The notes: generated by a model from the sequence alone, not told the origin. A stretch of DNA of 64,000 nt from Saccharothrix sp. NRRL B-16348 (GCF_001280085.1 NZ_LGED01000194.1:62001-126000), one strand, 5' to 3'. Numbered from the stretch's first letter, positions 52,373 to 64,000 are shown. A program made the numbers and translations.

Positions 52373-53330
52373 GCCCACCCCGCAACTGGACGACGACCAC
52401 CGTGATGTTGTCGTGCCCGCCCGCCTTCAACGCGACCTCCACCAGCTCCCGCGCCACCTCGATCGGCGGCACACCCCGCGGCAGCACCTCCAGCAGGTCC
52501 TCCGGCTCCGGCACGTAGTTCCACAACCCGTCGCTGCACAGCACCAGCAGCCCCGGCGTCTCCACCTTGAACGTCACCGTCTGCGGCGCCTCCACCCCGG
52601 AATCCGCGCCCAACCACCGCGACAGCACGTGCGCCCGCCGGTCGGTCAACGCCTCCTCCTCGGTCAGCACGCCCTCCGCGACCAGCTGCGCCGCCCACGT
52701 GTCGTCCGTGGTCAACCGCGCCGCGCCCGCCTCGGCCACCAGGTAGGCGCGGCTGTCGCCGACCCACCCCACCGTCGCCGAGTCGTCGGTCACCACCGCC
52801 GACACGAACGTGCAGGACGGCGCCACCTCCGCCGCCTCCGGCCGCGCCAACCGGCCCACCGCCTCGTTCGCCGCCACGACCGAGTCCGTCGTCGACGACT
52901 CGGCGTCCATCCCCGCCTGCAACCCCGTCAACAGCACGTCCGCCGCCGTGTCCACCGCCGTCTGCGACGCCTGCTCGGCCCGCTCCGACGACGCCACCCC
53001 GTCGCACACCACCACCGCGACACCACGCCCGCGCACCCGCCCGAACGCCATCGAGTCCTCGTTGCGCTGCCGCCGCTTGCCCCGGTCGCTCACCCCCGCC
53101 ACCCCGGGCAGCACGAACTCCACCCGGTCCCGCGCCGACGGCCGCGCCCGACCGCACTGCTCGCAGAACCCGTCCGCGTCGAACTCCTCACCACCGCACG
53201 CGCACATCGGCGGCCACTGCGCCCCCGGACCACCCACCGGTGTCCGCTGCACCCGCAGGTTGCGCCCGCACGCCTCGCAGAAACGGTCCTGCGACGCCAC
53301 CGGCGACGCGCACTCGGGACAGGATTCCAT
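52362..53330 (-). CDS. Zinc-ribbon plus PP2C serine/threonine phosphatase
   Basis: 322 residues. Two zinc ribbons (CPECASPVASQDRFCEACG; CACGGEEFDADGFCEQCG) precede a complete PPM/PP2C catalytic domain (about 80-320): SDRGKRRQRNEDS, VVVCDGVASSERAEQAS, VGWVGDSRAYLV, LCSDGLWNYVP and GGHDNITVVVV supply all metal-binding aspartates. It should dephosphorylate targets of the upstream PknG-like kinase. It starts 2 bp after the kinase stop, and its end overlaps the VWA gene. Confidence 0.95.
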   Translation of the reverse strand: MESCPECASPVASQDRFCEACGRNLRVQRTPVGGPGAQWPPMCACGGEEFDADGFCEQCGRARPSARDRVEFVLPGVAGVSDRGKRRQRNEDSMAFGRVRGRGVAVVVCDGVASSERAEQASQTAVDTAADVLLTGLQAGMDAESSTTDSVVAANEAVGRLARPEAAEVAPSCTFVSAVVTDDSATVGWVGDSRAYLVAEAGAARLTTDDTWAAQLVAEGVLTEEEALTDRRAHVLSRWLGADSGVEAPQTVTFKVETPGLLVLCSDGLWNYVPEPEDLLEVLPRGVPPIEVARELVEVALKAGGHDNITVVVVQLRGGHGA

Positions 53331-53332
53331 GA

Positions 53333-56988
<3,656 letters not shown>

Positions 56989-56989
56989 G

Positions 56990-57952
56990 TCAGTCCCGGT
57001 AGGCGGCGACGGGCGGGGCCGGGGGATCGCCCAGCCACCGCTGGTGGATCCGCGCCCACGTGCCGTCCGCCCGCAGCCGCTCCAGCAGCGCGTTGACGAA
57101 CCGCACGAAGTCCTCGTCGGCCTTCGGGAACGCCATCCCGTACGGCTCGGCGGCGAACTGCGGGCCCACCACCTTCGTGTAGGGGTCCTGCGCGGCGAAC
57201 CCGGCCAGGATCGTGTCGTCCGTGGAGATCGCCTCCACCTGACCCTGCTGCAGCATCACCAGGCAGTCCGTCCAGTGCGCCACCGACACCGGCACCGGCC
57301 GCGACGCCGCGGTCGCCACGTTGGCCAGCGAGCTGGACCCCTTCGTCGCGCACACCCGCTTGCCGCCCAGCGACTCGATGCCCGTGACGTCGGAGTTCGA
57401 CGGCACCAGCACCCGCTGCCCCGCCTGCAGGTACACCGTCGAGAAGTTCACCTTCTGCCAGCGCTCGCAGGTCGCCGTCATGGTCCGCACCACGATGTCG
57501 ACCTCGTGCCGCTCCAACGTCGGCACCCGCTGCTCGGAGGTCACCACCTTGAACTGGATCGCGCCCGGATCGCCGAAGATCGCCCGCGCGACCTCGCGCA
57601 CCAGGTCGACGTCGAAACCCTCCAGCTCGCCGGAGACCGGGTTGCGGAACCCCATCAGGTACGTGTTCTGGTCAACGCCCGCGATCAGCCGGCCCCGCGC
57701 CTGGATCTCCGCCATGGTCGACCCGGCCGGCATCTGCCCCGGCGGCGGCAGCGGCCCGGTCGGGCGCAGGCTCGCCGTCGGGTCGCACGACGCCGGCGGC
57801 ACGTCCGCCGTGCTGGGCGGCTCGGTCAGCTCCGCCGCCTCCGCCGGACGCGGCGGCACCGGCGAACCACCGCCGATCGGCGGCGCGCCACTGGGCACCG
57901 GCGCGCACGCCGCCGTCACCACCAGGGCCAGCACCGCGAGCAGCCGTCTCAT
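56990..57952 (-). CDS. glnH: GlnH-type amino-acid-binding lipoprotein
   Basis: Extracytoplasmic solute-binding protein of 320 residues. Signal MRRLLAVLALVVTAACAP with a lipobox-like TAAC, a Pro-rich tether (about 20-75), then a family-3 binding fold: GRLIAGVDQNTYLMGFRNPVSGELEGFDVDLVREVARAIFG, TMTATCERWQKVNFS, VCATKGSSSLANV, and QGQVEAISTDDTILAG (ligand Asp). No ABC permease or ATPase is encoded nearby, which fits the sensing role known in mycobacteria, where GlnH binds aspartate, glutamate, asparagine or glutamine and signals via GlnX to PknG. ATG overlaps the glnX stop by 4 nt. Confidence 0.94.
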   Translation of the reverse strand: MRRLLAVLALVVTAACAPVPSGAPPIGGGSPVPPRPAEAAELTEPPSTADVPPASCDPTASLRPTGPLPPPGQMPAGSTMAEIQARGRLIAGVDQNTYLMGFRNPVSGELEGFDVDLVREVARAIFGDPGAIQFKVVTSEQRVPTLERHEVDIVVRTMTATCERWQKVNFSTVYLQAGQRVLVPSNSDVTGIESLGGKRVCATKGSSSLANVATAASRPVPVSVAHWTDCLVMLQQGQVEAISTDDTILAGFAAQDPYTKVVGPQFAAEPYGMAFPKADEDFVRFVNALLERLRADGTWARIHQRWLGDPPAPPVAAYRD

Positions 57953-59232
57953 CGGTACTCCTTCAGCCGCTGCCACAACCCGAACGCCGAGGCCGCCGCC
58001 GCCAGCAACGCCAGCACCACCACCGCGGGCACCACGCCGCCCAACCCGGCCCGCGCCCGTCCGATCGCGCCGGTCAGCTCCGCCCGCGCCGTGCCGATCG
58101 CCTCCACCAGGTCCGAGTCCAACGCGTCGAACGCCGTCGCCGCGCCCCGCGCGTCCTGGCCCAGCGCCAACGCCACCGCCGCCGTGAAGTCGCCGGCGTC
58201 GTCGGCCTCGCGGACCTTCCGGTGCGCCTCCTGCCACCGACCGTGGTGCTCCACCGCCTCGGCCACCGGCGGCGCCCCGTCCACCACCCGCACCCGGCCC
58301 AGCAGGTCGTCCAGCACCTTGTCGGCCTCGACGTACTCCGCCTCGTAGGTCGCGCCGCTGCCCCGCGCCACCAGCGTCAACGTCTCGTCGCCGCGCGCGG
58401 TCAGCGTCGCGATCCGGGCCCGCGCGAGCAGGTCGACCAGCGTGGCCTCGTTCTTGCTGGCCGAGGCGTTGTAGACCACGAGCAGGCTCGCCGCCAGCAC
58501 CCACAGCAACGAGATCGCGGTCAACGCGGTCGCCACCACCAGGCCGGGGTTGAGCACCCGGTTCGTGCGGCGGGTCAGGTACCGCTGCGCGAGCACCAGC
58601 ACCACCAGCGCGAGCAGGCCCAGCAGCAGCTCCGGCCACGGCAGCGACCCGGCGTCCTCCAGGTCGCGCACCACCTTCCCGGTCTCCACCCCGTACAGCT
58701 CGCGGGCCGCGGGCAGCATCCGCGTCTGCATCAACGCCGACGCTTCGCGCAGGTATGCCGCGCCGACCGGGTTGCCCTGCCGGTTGTGCGCGCGGGCCGT
58801 CTCGACCAGACCCGTGTACACCGGCAGCTGTCCCGACAACGTCGACAGCGCCTCGGTCAGCTCGGGGGAGCGGGTGATCTCGCCGGTCGCCGCCGACAAC
58901 GCGGCGGCGGCCTTCGCCACGTCCGCCTCGTACCGGCCGCGCAGCGTCGCCGACTCCACCCCGCCGGACAGGAACGCGCTCGACGCCGTGGCGTCCGCGT
59001 CCGCCATCGCCCGGTAGACCTCCTGGGCGGCGAACGCCAGCGGCTCGCTGCGGTCGGCCAACGCCTCCAGCGCGTCCGACCGGCGCTGCACGGACGTCGC
59101 GGTCGCCGCGCCGACCAGCAGGCTCATCACCATCAGCAGCAGGGCCAGCAGGCTCAACCTGCCCGGCGTGCTGCGGGCAAGACCCGTCACCCGGCGCAGG
59201 GCACCGCGGTTCCGCTGAGCCTCGACCAGCAC
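57949..59232 (-). CDS. glnX: GlnX-type transmembrane sensor
   Basis: 427 residues with four membrane helices: near 27-48 (LSLLALLLMVMSLLVGAATA), 200-215 (LLLGLLALVVLVLAQRYL), 232-255 (VATALTAISLLWVLAASLLVVYN) and 400-418 (VVPAVVVLALLAAAASAF). These leave two extracytoplasmic helical domains of about 150 residues, the GlnX layout (Rv0412c in M. tuberculosis). It should receive the GlnH-ligand complex outside and act on PknG inside. GTG start with AAGGGGGCGG upstream. First gene of the seven-gene operon; promoter probably at 59250-59300. Confidence 0.92.
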   Translation of the reverse strand: MLVEAQRNRGALRRVTGLARSTPGRLSLLALLLMVMSLLVGAATATSVQRRSDALEALADRSEPLAFAAQEVYRAMADADATASSAFLSGGVESATLRGRYEADVAKAAAALSAATGEITRSPELTEALSTLSGQLPVYTGLVETARAHNRQGNPVGAAYLREASALMQTRMLPAARELYGVETGKVVRDLEDAGSLPWPELLLGLLALVVLVLAQRYLTRRTNRVLNPGLVVATALTAISLLWVLAASLLVVYNASASKNEATLVDLLARARIATLTARGDETLTLVARGSGATYEAEYVEADKVLDDLLGRVRVVDGAPPVAEAVEHHGRWQEAHRKVREADDAGDFTAAVALALGQDARGAATAFDALDSDLVEAIGTARAELTGAIGRARAGLGGVVPAVVVLALLAAAASAFGLWQRLKEYR

Positions 59233-59300
59233 GACCGCCCCCTTCCCGAGGTGATCGGCGCCACTCGCCGCTCAGTTAGCGTAGATCGAAATTCCACCAA
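59233..59300 (-). promoter_or_regulatory. Likely promoter region of the glnX-pknG operon
   Basis: On the minus strand TTGGTG (59304-59299) and TAACTG (59282-59277) are separated by 16 nt, in a locally AT-rich stretch. Weak matches, but no other promoter-like pair precedes this seven-gene operon. Confidence 0.4.
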
Positions 59301-59366
59301 TCGGGACGCGAACGGACCCAACCGGCCGGGACGCGCCCACCGGTTCGCACTCATCGGGTGACGCGA

Positions 59367-59870
59367 TCACCCCTGACGGAGCCGGGCGCGCACCTCCACC
59401 AGCGCCTCGCCGAGCAGGTTCAGCCCCCGCCAGGCCGCCGGGTCGGCCGCCCGCTCGTCGTCGGCGGCCAGTCCGATGCCCCACACCCGGTCCAGCGGGC
59501 TGGCCTCCACCAGCACCCGGTCACCGGTGGCCAGCAGGAACTCGCGCGCGTCGTGGTGCGCGTCGAACTTCGCCACGTTCCCGCGCACCACGACGTCTAG
59601 CCGGCGCGCCACCCACACGTCCTCGTCGAACCCGCGCACCTGCCGGCCCAGCGCCTTCGCCTCGCGGGGCGTGCGCGCCGCGAGCACCCGACGTGCGGTG
59701 TGCTCGTCACCGAACAACCGCGCCTTGCCCCACATCATGAAGTGCTCGGCCGTCCGGTAGGTCAGGCCGTCCACCGTGAACGGACCCTCCCACCACTGGC
59801 TCAGGCACTCCTCGCCGACCGGCGCGCCCGGCCGCGCGTCGGGCTTCCAGAAGAACAGGTACTCGGTCAC
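59367..59870 (-). CDS. NADAR-family (YbiA-like) protein
   Basis: 167 residues of the NADAR/DUF1768 family: EECLSQWWEGPFTVDGLTYRTAEHFMMWGKARLFGD, VRGFDEDVWVARRLDVVVRGNVAKFDAHHDAREFLLATGDRVLVEASPLDRVWGIGL. Members are N-glycosidases acting on ADP-ribose-like or riboflavin-pathway intermediates, or removing ADP-ribose from nucleic acids. Key W, E and WGIG residues are conserved. GTG 59870 starts at TEYLFFWKP, the usual beginning. Divergent from the MerR gene. Confidence 0.93.
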   Translation of the reverse strand: MTEYLFFWKPDARPGAPVGEECLSQWWEGPFTVDGLTYRTAEHFMMWGKARLFGDEHTARRVLAARTPREAKALGRQVRGFDEDVWVARRLDVVVRGNVAKFDAHHDAREFLLATGDRVLVEASPLDRVWGIGLAADDERAADPAAWRGLNLLGEALVEVRARLRQG

Positions 59871-59924
59871 GGCGCAGACGGTGTCACACGCCCTCCCCAC
59901 GACACGACACCGTTTCCGGCGGCC

Positions 59925-59955
59925 TTGCGCATCACGTGACGTGAGGTTCTAGCTT
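59925..59955 (+). promoter_or_regulatory. MerR-type promoter with 19-bp spacer
   Basis: -35 TTGCGC (59925-59930) and -10 TAGCTT (59950-59955) are 19 bp apart. The spacer contains the dyad TCACGT-G-ACGTGA (59932-59944) expected for a MerR dimer that untwists the promoter. The start of transcription would fall at about the ATG, so the mRNA is probably leaderless. Confidence 0.75.
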
Positions 59956-59961
59956 CGCGGC

Positions 59962-60696
59962 ATGACCGAGATGTGGACCGCCGGGGACCTGGCCCGTGCC
60001 GCCGGCGTCACCGTGCGCACCCTGCACCACTACGACGAGATCGGCCTCCTCGTGCCGGGCGAGCGGACCTCGACCGGCCACCGCCGCTACACCGCCGACG
60101 ACGTGCGCCGCCTCTACCGGATCCGGGCGCTGCGGCAGCTCGGCGTCCCGCTGGACCGCATCGCCGCCGCCCTCGACGCGGGCGACCTGCGCGCCGTGAT
60201 CACCGCCCAGCTGGCCGACCTCGACACCAGGGCCCGGCACCTGGACGAGCTGCGCCGCCAGGTCCGCGGCCTGCTCGACACCGCCGACCCGCACCCCGGA
60301 CGGCTGCTCGGCGCCCTCGAACGCATGTCGCTGCTGGACAGCTACCTGACCGAGGTGCAACGCGACGCCCTGGCCGCCCGCCGCGACGAGCTGGGGGAGC
60401 AGCGCATCGACCGGCTGCGCGCCGAGTGGGCCGGCCTGGTCGCCGAGCTGCACCGCCACCAGGAGGCCGACACCCCCGTCACCGACCCGGACGTGCAGCG
60501 GATCGTCGCCCGGTGGGACGAGATCGGCGCGGCGTTCCAGACCGGCGACCAGGGCACCGACCAGCGCGTCCGCGAACGCCTCGGCGACCTGTGGCGCGAC
60601 CACGGCGACCGCATCGCCGACGACCTCGACCAGCGCGCCGGCTGGCGCCTCGCGGACGTGCTGGCCTACCTGGGCGCGGCGCGGGCCGCACGATGA
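59962..60696 (+). CDS. MerR-family regulator with TipAS-like effector domain
   Basis: 244 residues. MerR winged helix MWTAGDLARAAGVTVRTLHHYDEIGLLVPGERTSTGHRRYTADDVRRLYRIRALRQLGVPLDRIAAAL (about 4-70), a dimer coiled coil with LDTRARHLDELRRQVRGLL, then a TipAS/albicidin-binding-like helical domain (about 125-240, ERLGDLWRDHGDRIADDLDQRAGWRLADVLAYL). Such regulators bind drugs or small hydrophobic ligands and activate their own promoter. Autoregulation is supported by the 19-bp-spacer promoter right upstream. Confidence 0.93.
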   Translation: MTEMWTAGDLARAAGVTVRTLHHYDEIGLLVPGERTSTGHRRYTADDVRRLYRIRALRQLGVPLDRIAAALDAGDLRAVITAQLADLDTRARHLDELRRQVRGLLDTADPHPGRLLGALERMSLLDSYLTEVQRDALAARRDELGEQRIDRLRAEWAGLVAELHRHQEADTPVTDPDVQRIVARWDEIGAAFQTGDQGTDQRVRERLGDLWRDHGDRIADDLDQRAGWRLADVLAYLGAARAAR

Positions 60697-60718
60697 GCGA
60701 CCGGCCCGCGCCGAACGG

Positions 60719-61294
60719 CTACCGCGGCGGCAGGGGGAGTGGCACGGCGGGCAGGCCGTCCATGCTGAAGCCGACGAAGTCCTTCTTCTCGCAGTACGCG
60801 GCGAACTCCTCGTCCGACTTGCGGTCGAAGTACTCCTCGTGCAGCGTCCGCTCACCCCGGTAGTCCATGAACGGCACGGCGAAGCCGCACGTGTCGCTGA
60901 TCAGCTTCGCGGTCACCACCACGACCGCCCGCAACGCCGAACCGTCCGCGTCGCCGAACCCGGCCACCAGCTCCGCGAACCTCGGGTCGTCCCGGAACAC
61001 CGGCTCGCCCGTGCCGTGCACGCGCACGATGTTCGGCGGACCCTCGAACGCGCACCACATGAGCGTGATCCGCCCGTTCTCCCGCAGGTGGGCGATGGTC
61101 TCGGCGTGGCTGCCGCCGAAGTCCAGGTACGCCACCCGCTGGTCGTCGAGCACCCGCCACGTGCCCCGGCGGCCCTTCGGCGACAGGTTCACGTGCCCGT
61201 CGGCGGCCAGCGGCGCGGTCGCGGTGAAGAACACCGGCTGCGCCTCGATGAACTCGCGCAGACGTCCTTCGATCCGTTCATAGGTCTTCCCCAT
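60719..61294 (-). CDS. Pyridoxamine 5'-phosphate oxidase-family protein
   Basis: 191 residues with the flavin-split-barrel fold: FFTATAPLAADGHVNLSPKGRRGTWRVLDDQRVAYLDFGGSHAETIAHLRENGRITLMWCAFEGPPNIVRVHGTGEPV. VNLSPKG and the following FGGSxxETIxHL motif are typical of the actinobacterial F420/FMN-binding subgroup. It is not a likely PdxH. Converges on the MerR gene; its promoter faces the ABM gene. Confidence 0.9.
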   Translation of the reverse strand: MGKTYERIEGRLREFIEAQPVFFTATAPLAADGHVNLSPKGRRGTWRVLDDQRVAYLDFGGSHAETIAHLRENGRITLMWCAFEGPPNIVRVHGTGEPVFRDDPRFAELVAGFGDADGSALRAVVVVTAKLISDTCGFAVPFMDYRGERTLHEEYFDRKSDEEFAAYCEKKDFVGFSMDGLPAVPLPLPPR

Positions 61295-61315
61295 GACCCC
61301 TATTATCCCTGGTCG

Positions 61316-61852
61316 TCACCCCAGGTCGACCACCCGGTACCGCCGCACGTCGCTCGCCTTGAGACCGGCGAACGAGTGCACCCGACCCCACGGCTCCGAC
61401 CGGCCCACCGACCCGTTGCCCCGGGCCATGGCGTCCCGGTGCGCCTCCGGCGACGTCCACTCCGCGTAGTTCAGCACCCGCAGCCCGTCCAGGCTCACGT
61501 GGAAGTGCGCCGAAATCCCGCCCGGGTGCCGCTCCTCCTCGGCCGCCAACGCGGTGAACACCAGGTCGACCCACTCCTCGGCGACCCCGGGCCGGTCGAA
61601 CTCCACCGACACCAGCACCACGCACCCGACCGGCCGTTCGACGGAGCCCTCCTCCTGGGCGGACCGGTACCGGCGGTAGGCGACCCCGCCGTCCACCTCC
61701 ACCGGGCGTGACCACTGCGAATAGGTCACCACCCCGTCACCTTCCACGTGCTCCAGCCACCGGACGTCCAGCAATCCGTCCGGCCGTGGTTCGAACGGCA
61801 CGCGGTCGTGGTGGACGAGGACGAGGTCGGCGTCGGGTCGAGTCAGTTCCAT
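61316..61852 (-). CDS. Antibiotic biosynthesis monooxygenase-family protein
   Basis: 178 residues with two ABM-like ferredoxin-fold halves: DGVVTYSQWSRPVEVDGG and CVVLVSVEFDRPGVAEEWVDLVFTALAAEEERHPGGISAHFHVSLDGLRVLNYAEWTSPEAHRDAM. The Y-x-x-W/NYAEWxS motif is the family signature. Actual function unknown; such proteins range from heme or quinol oxygenases to ligand-binding barrels. 21 bp upstream of the flavin-split-barrel gene, so probably co-transcribed. Confidence 0.88.
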   Translation of the reverse strand: MELTRPDADLVLVHHDRVPFEPRPDGLLDVRWLEHVEGDGVVTYSQWSRPVEVDGGVAYRRYRSAQEEGSVERPVGCVVLVSVEFDRPGVAEEWVDLVFTALAAEEERHPGGISAHFHVSLDGLRVLNYAEWTSPEAHRDAMARGNGSVGRSEPWGRVHSFAGLKASDVRRYRVVDLG

Positions 61853-61951
61853 GCCGACGACGCTAGGCGCGGCGCACCGGCGCCCGAATCAGTCAAGTGA
61901 CCGGTGACAAACGTTGTTGCACATCGCTGGCGGCAACACCAGACTCCCGCC

Positions 61952-62995
61952 ATGACACCCGAGATCCGGCGTTCCCTGGTCCAGCACTCCCGGCTCCGCC
62001 AGGACCCGCACGCGGTGCTGCGTCGCCTGCTCGACCGCGTCCCACCCGGCCTCCGCCTGGACGAGCCCGCCAAGCAGCTGGAACAACGGATCGCCGACCT
62101 GCTCGGCAAACCCGCCGCCCTGTTCTTCCCCACCGGCACGATGGCGCAGCAGACCGCGATGCGCGTCCACGCCGAACGCACCGGCCGCCGCACGTTCGCC
62201 GCACATCCCCAGTGCCACCTCGTGATCTGGGAGGACGAGGGCTACAGCGCCGTGCACGGCCTGCGCCACCTGGCCGTCGGCGACCGCGAGGACCTGATCA
62301 CCCTGGACGACCTCGCCGGCGTCCGCGAACCGATCGCCGCCCTGCTCCTCGAACTGCCCCAACGCGAGATCGGCGGCCTCCTGCCCGCCTGGGACGACCT
62401 GGTCGCGCAGACGAAGTGGGCACGGGACGGCGGCGCCGCGGCGCACATGGACGGCGCCCGGCTGTGGGAGGCGCAGACCTACTACGACCGGCCGTTCGCC
62501 GAGATCGCCGACCTGTTCGACACCGTCTACGTCTCCCTCTACAAGGGCCTGGAAGGCGTGCGCGGCGCGGTCCTCGCCGGCGACCAGGCGACCATCGACG
62601 CCGCCTCGGTGTGGCGGCGCAGGCTCGGCGGCGCGACCCCCGACTCGTGGCCGGCCGCCGTCACCGCCCTGATGGGCCTGGACGAGGTGCTGCCCAGGAT
62701 GGCCGAGTTCCGCGACCACGCCGTGGCCGTCGCCGCCGCGATCAACGCCGACGGCTACGCGACCACCCGCCCGCGCGTGCCCCAGACACCGCTGTTCCAC
62801 GTCCACATCCCCGCGCCGAAGGACGCCGTCGCCGCCGCGGCGAAGCGGATCCTCGCCGAGAGCGGCGTCGAACTGCCCCAGCGGCCCAAGAGCTCGCCCG
62901 ACCCGACGCGGTGCAGCATCGAGCTGACCATCGGCGTCGTGTCGCTCGACTTCACCCCGCAGGAGGTGGCGGACCTGATCCGGCGGCTGCGCTAG
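61952..62995 (+). CDS. Low-specificity threonine aldolase/beta-eliminating lyase
   Basis: PLP enzyme of 347 residues that cleaves threonine or allo-threonine to glycine and acetaldehyde. Fold-type I features: ALFFPTGTMAQQTAMRVHAE, AHPQCHLVIWEDEGYSAVHG, AHMDGARLWEAQTYY (cofactor Asp and Arg) and the Schiff-base Lys in VYVSLYKGLEGVRGAVL. ATG 61952 fits the family N-terminus; the GTG/ATG at 61904 would add unrelated residues. Divergent from the ABM gene; ends at a terminator hairpin. Confidence 0.93.
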   Translation: MTPEIRRSLVQHSRLRQDPHAVLRRLLDRVPPGLRLDEPAKQLEQRIADLLGKPAALFFPTGTMAQQTAMRVHAERTGRRTFAAHPQCHLVIWEDEGYSAVHGLRHLAVGDREDLITLDDLAGVREPIAALLLELPQREIGGLLPAWDDLVAQTKWARDGGAAAHMDGARLWEAQTYYDRPFAEIADLFDTVYVSLYKGLEGVRGAVLAGDQATIDAASVWRRRLGGATPDSWPAAVTALMGLDEVLPRMAEFRDHAVAVAAAINADGYATTRPRVPQTPLFHVHIPAPKDAVAAAAKRILAESGVELPQRPKSSPDPTRCSIELTIGVVSLDFTPQEVADLIRRLR

Positions 62996-63011
62996 ACGCA
63001 CGTCGACCCGA

Positions 63012-63047
63012 GGGCTCGTCACCCGACCGCGGTCGCGTGACGAGCCC
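63012..63047. terminator. Bidirectional terminator after the threonine aldolase
   Basis: GGGCTCGTCAC (63012-63022) pairs with GTGACGAGCCC (63037-63047), 14-nt loop. Lies between the convergent aldolase gene and the unknown gene at 63062. Confidence 0.8.
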
Positions 63048-63061
63048 GCTGACCAGCAGCT

Positions 63062-63694
63062 TCACGCTTCGACGACGATGGTGCCGATGGTCGATTCCGG
63101 GCCGGGCCCTTCCGGACGGTCGACCTTCCACCAACCCAGCACCTCCTGGTGCTCCGGCTGTGGGATCGCACGTCCCTCGGCAGTCATCAGATTTCCCTGA
63201 TACGCCTGCGCATAACGCGCTCGAACCGAGTAGACGCCGGGTTCGTCGGGAACAACGAGGTCGCACGACACAGTCACCCACTCCGCCGGACCCGGGTTGT
63301 CCTCCGACAGCGCCGCGACGCTCGTGTAGGCGTTGACCACCTTCACGCCGCCCCCGCTGCGCTGCTTGCCGTTCCACACCGACACCTGGGCACGATCCTG
63401 GCCCGCCAGACCGACGATCACCTGGTTGATGGCGTTGCCGCACTCCCGGCAATCGTGCAGCACGTCGAAACTGACCTGGTGCGAACCTCCACCGCGGACG
63501 TGCACCACATCGGCCTGGCCGTCGATCCTCACGTTGCGGATCTTGAACCGAATTCCCTTCCCGCCCTGGAATCGCTCGACCATCTCGGTGCCGGGAGTGG
63601 GAGCCGTGGTCGGGTGGACATCGCGGTGACCCGCCTTGTCGATCATGTGCAAAGTAAACAGGTGGCCACCGACAAGCGCGGGCCCGCCCTTCAC
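63062..63694 (-). CDS. Protein of unknown function, coupled to an ECF42-type sigma factor gene
   Basis: Up to 210 residues, no family recognised. It looks like a beta-rich domain (IRFKIRNVRIDGQADVVHVRGGG.. QVSFDVLHDCRECGNAINQVIVGLAGQDRAQVSVWNGKQ.. EWVTVSCDLVVPDEPGVYSVRARYAQAY) with a CRECG motif and a further Cys. No signal peptide. More A/T-ending codons than its neighbours. The GTG at 63694 overlaps the sigma-factor stop (GTGA); ATG 63646 would drop 16 residues. Function unknown. Confidence 0.7.
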   Translation of the reverse strand: MKGGPALVGGHLFTLHMIDKAGHRDVHPTTAPTPGTEMVERFQGGKGIRFKIRNVRIDGQADVVHVRGGGSHQVSFDVLHDCRECGNAINQVIVGLAGQDRAQVSVWNGKQRSGGGVKVVNAYTSVAALSEDNPGPAEWVTVSCDLVVPDEPGVYSVRARYAQAYQGNLMTAEGRAIPQPEHQEVLGWWKVDRPEGPGPESTIGTIVVEA

Positions 63695-64000
63695 CCCCGC
63701 GCCGACCCGGTGACCGCGTCGAGCCGACGGCGCAGCAGGTCCCGCTCGACGTCGTTGCCCGCCAGCTCCAACGCCCGTTGGTACGCGCCCGCCGCCTCCG
63801 CGTCCCGGCCGAGGCGGCGCAGCAGGTCCGCGCGCACGGCGTGGAACAGGTGGTAGCCCGCCATCGACCCGCCACCCGCCGCCAGGTCGTCGACCAGCGA
63901 CAACGCCGCCTCCGGCCCGTCGACCTCGGCCACCGCGACGGCGCGGTTCAACGCCACCACCGGACTCGGCGTCAACGCCAGCAGGTGGTCGTACAGCAGC
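63691..64000 (-). CDS. ECF-type sigma factor, ECF42-like C-terminal part, cut by the window
   Basis: Only the last about 103 residues are inside the window; the frame stays open to the edge. YDHLLALTPSPVVALNRAVAVAEVDGPEAALSLVDDL and YHLFHAVRADLLRRLGRDAEAAGAYQRALELAGNDVERDLLRRRLD are the C-terminal (DUF6596/TPR-like) extension of the ECF42-type RNA polymerase sigma factors, whose sigma2/sigma4 regions lie outside. These are commonly beside a YCII-domain gene; here an unknown protein follows instead. Confidence 0.88.
   Translation of the reverse strand, partial: LLYDHLLALTPSPVVALNRAVAVAEVDGPEAALSLVDDLAAGGGSMAGYHLFHAVRADLLRRLGRDAEAAGAYQRALELAGNDVERDLLRRRLDAVTGSARG

Overview
The window is about 64 kb of very GC-rich DNA (codon third positions almost all G or C). 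It carries F420-dependent and PknG-type actinobacterial genes, an AftA-like arabinosyltransferase and several actinomycete-only families. It is best read as chromosome of a filamentous actinomycete, probably Pseudonocardiaceae (Saccharothrix/Actinosynnema-like). No rRNA, tRNA, CRISPR array, insertion sequence or phage module was seen. Long open frames antisense to real genes are common here and were ignored.

Layout. 1-10.3 kb: the 3' part of a cytochrome P450, an intergenic cluster of a repeated 15-mer, an EamA exporter, two secreted subtilases, a lipoprotein-like protein, a rifampin-phosphotransferase-like PEP/ATP enzyme, and a secreted CBM2 plus Cip1-like protein with a CebR-type operator in front. 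10.5-18 kb: a UvrA-like resistance ATPase divergent from a TetR gene with paired operators; an N5-glutamine methyltransferase whose 3' part is eroded into poly-G; then a coupled operon of FAD monooxygenase, DHODH-like membrane protein and TetR, preceded by two TTGAGC-N4-GCTCAA operators. 18-32.6 kb: GNAT-DinB fusion and AlkZ-like protein, PadR with a SNF2 helicase/SWIM pair, a methyltransferase, a DUF5703/beta-propeller lipoprotein pair, a zinc peptidase with a poly-C tract, a Tat-type carbonic anhydrase, an aldo/keto reductase, and a conserved actinobacterial run (LLM oxidoreductase, UppP, MSMEG_4193-type phosphatase).

33-43 kb: a tyrosine recombinase divergent from an ArsR gene, a VOC protein, a GT-C plus GT2 cell-envelope pair, a 0.5-kb gene-free GT-rich stretch, an MBL hydrolase, a cytosolic beta-propeller protein, a MocR regulator, a PEP-mutase-family enzyme and a thioesterase. 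43.3-50.4 kb: HrpA helicase, two MarR regulators, two NmrA-type oxidoreductases and a DoxX protein.

50.4-59.2 kb is the most notable locus, a seven-gene minus-strand operon: glnX, glnH, a helical protein, pknG, PP2C phosphatase, VWA protein and a zinc-ribbon/FHA protein. It joins the mycobacterial amino-acid-sensing module (GlnX-GlnH-PknG) to a kinase/phosphatase/VWA triad, with zinc ribbons on three of the soluble partners. The proposed flow is ligand binding outside the cell by GlnH, transmission through GlnX to PknG, reversal by PP2C, and read-out by FHA and VWA proteins. The last 5 kb hold a NADAR protein, a MerR/TipAS regulator with a textbook 19-bp-spacer promoter, a flavin-split-barrel protein, an ABM-family protein, a threonine aldolase, an unknown protein and the end of an ECF42-type sigma factor cut by the window edge.
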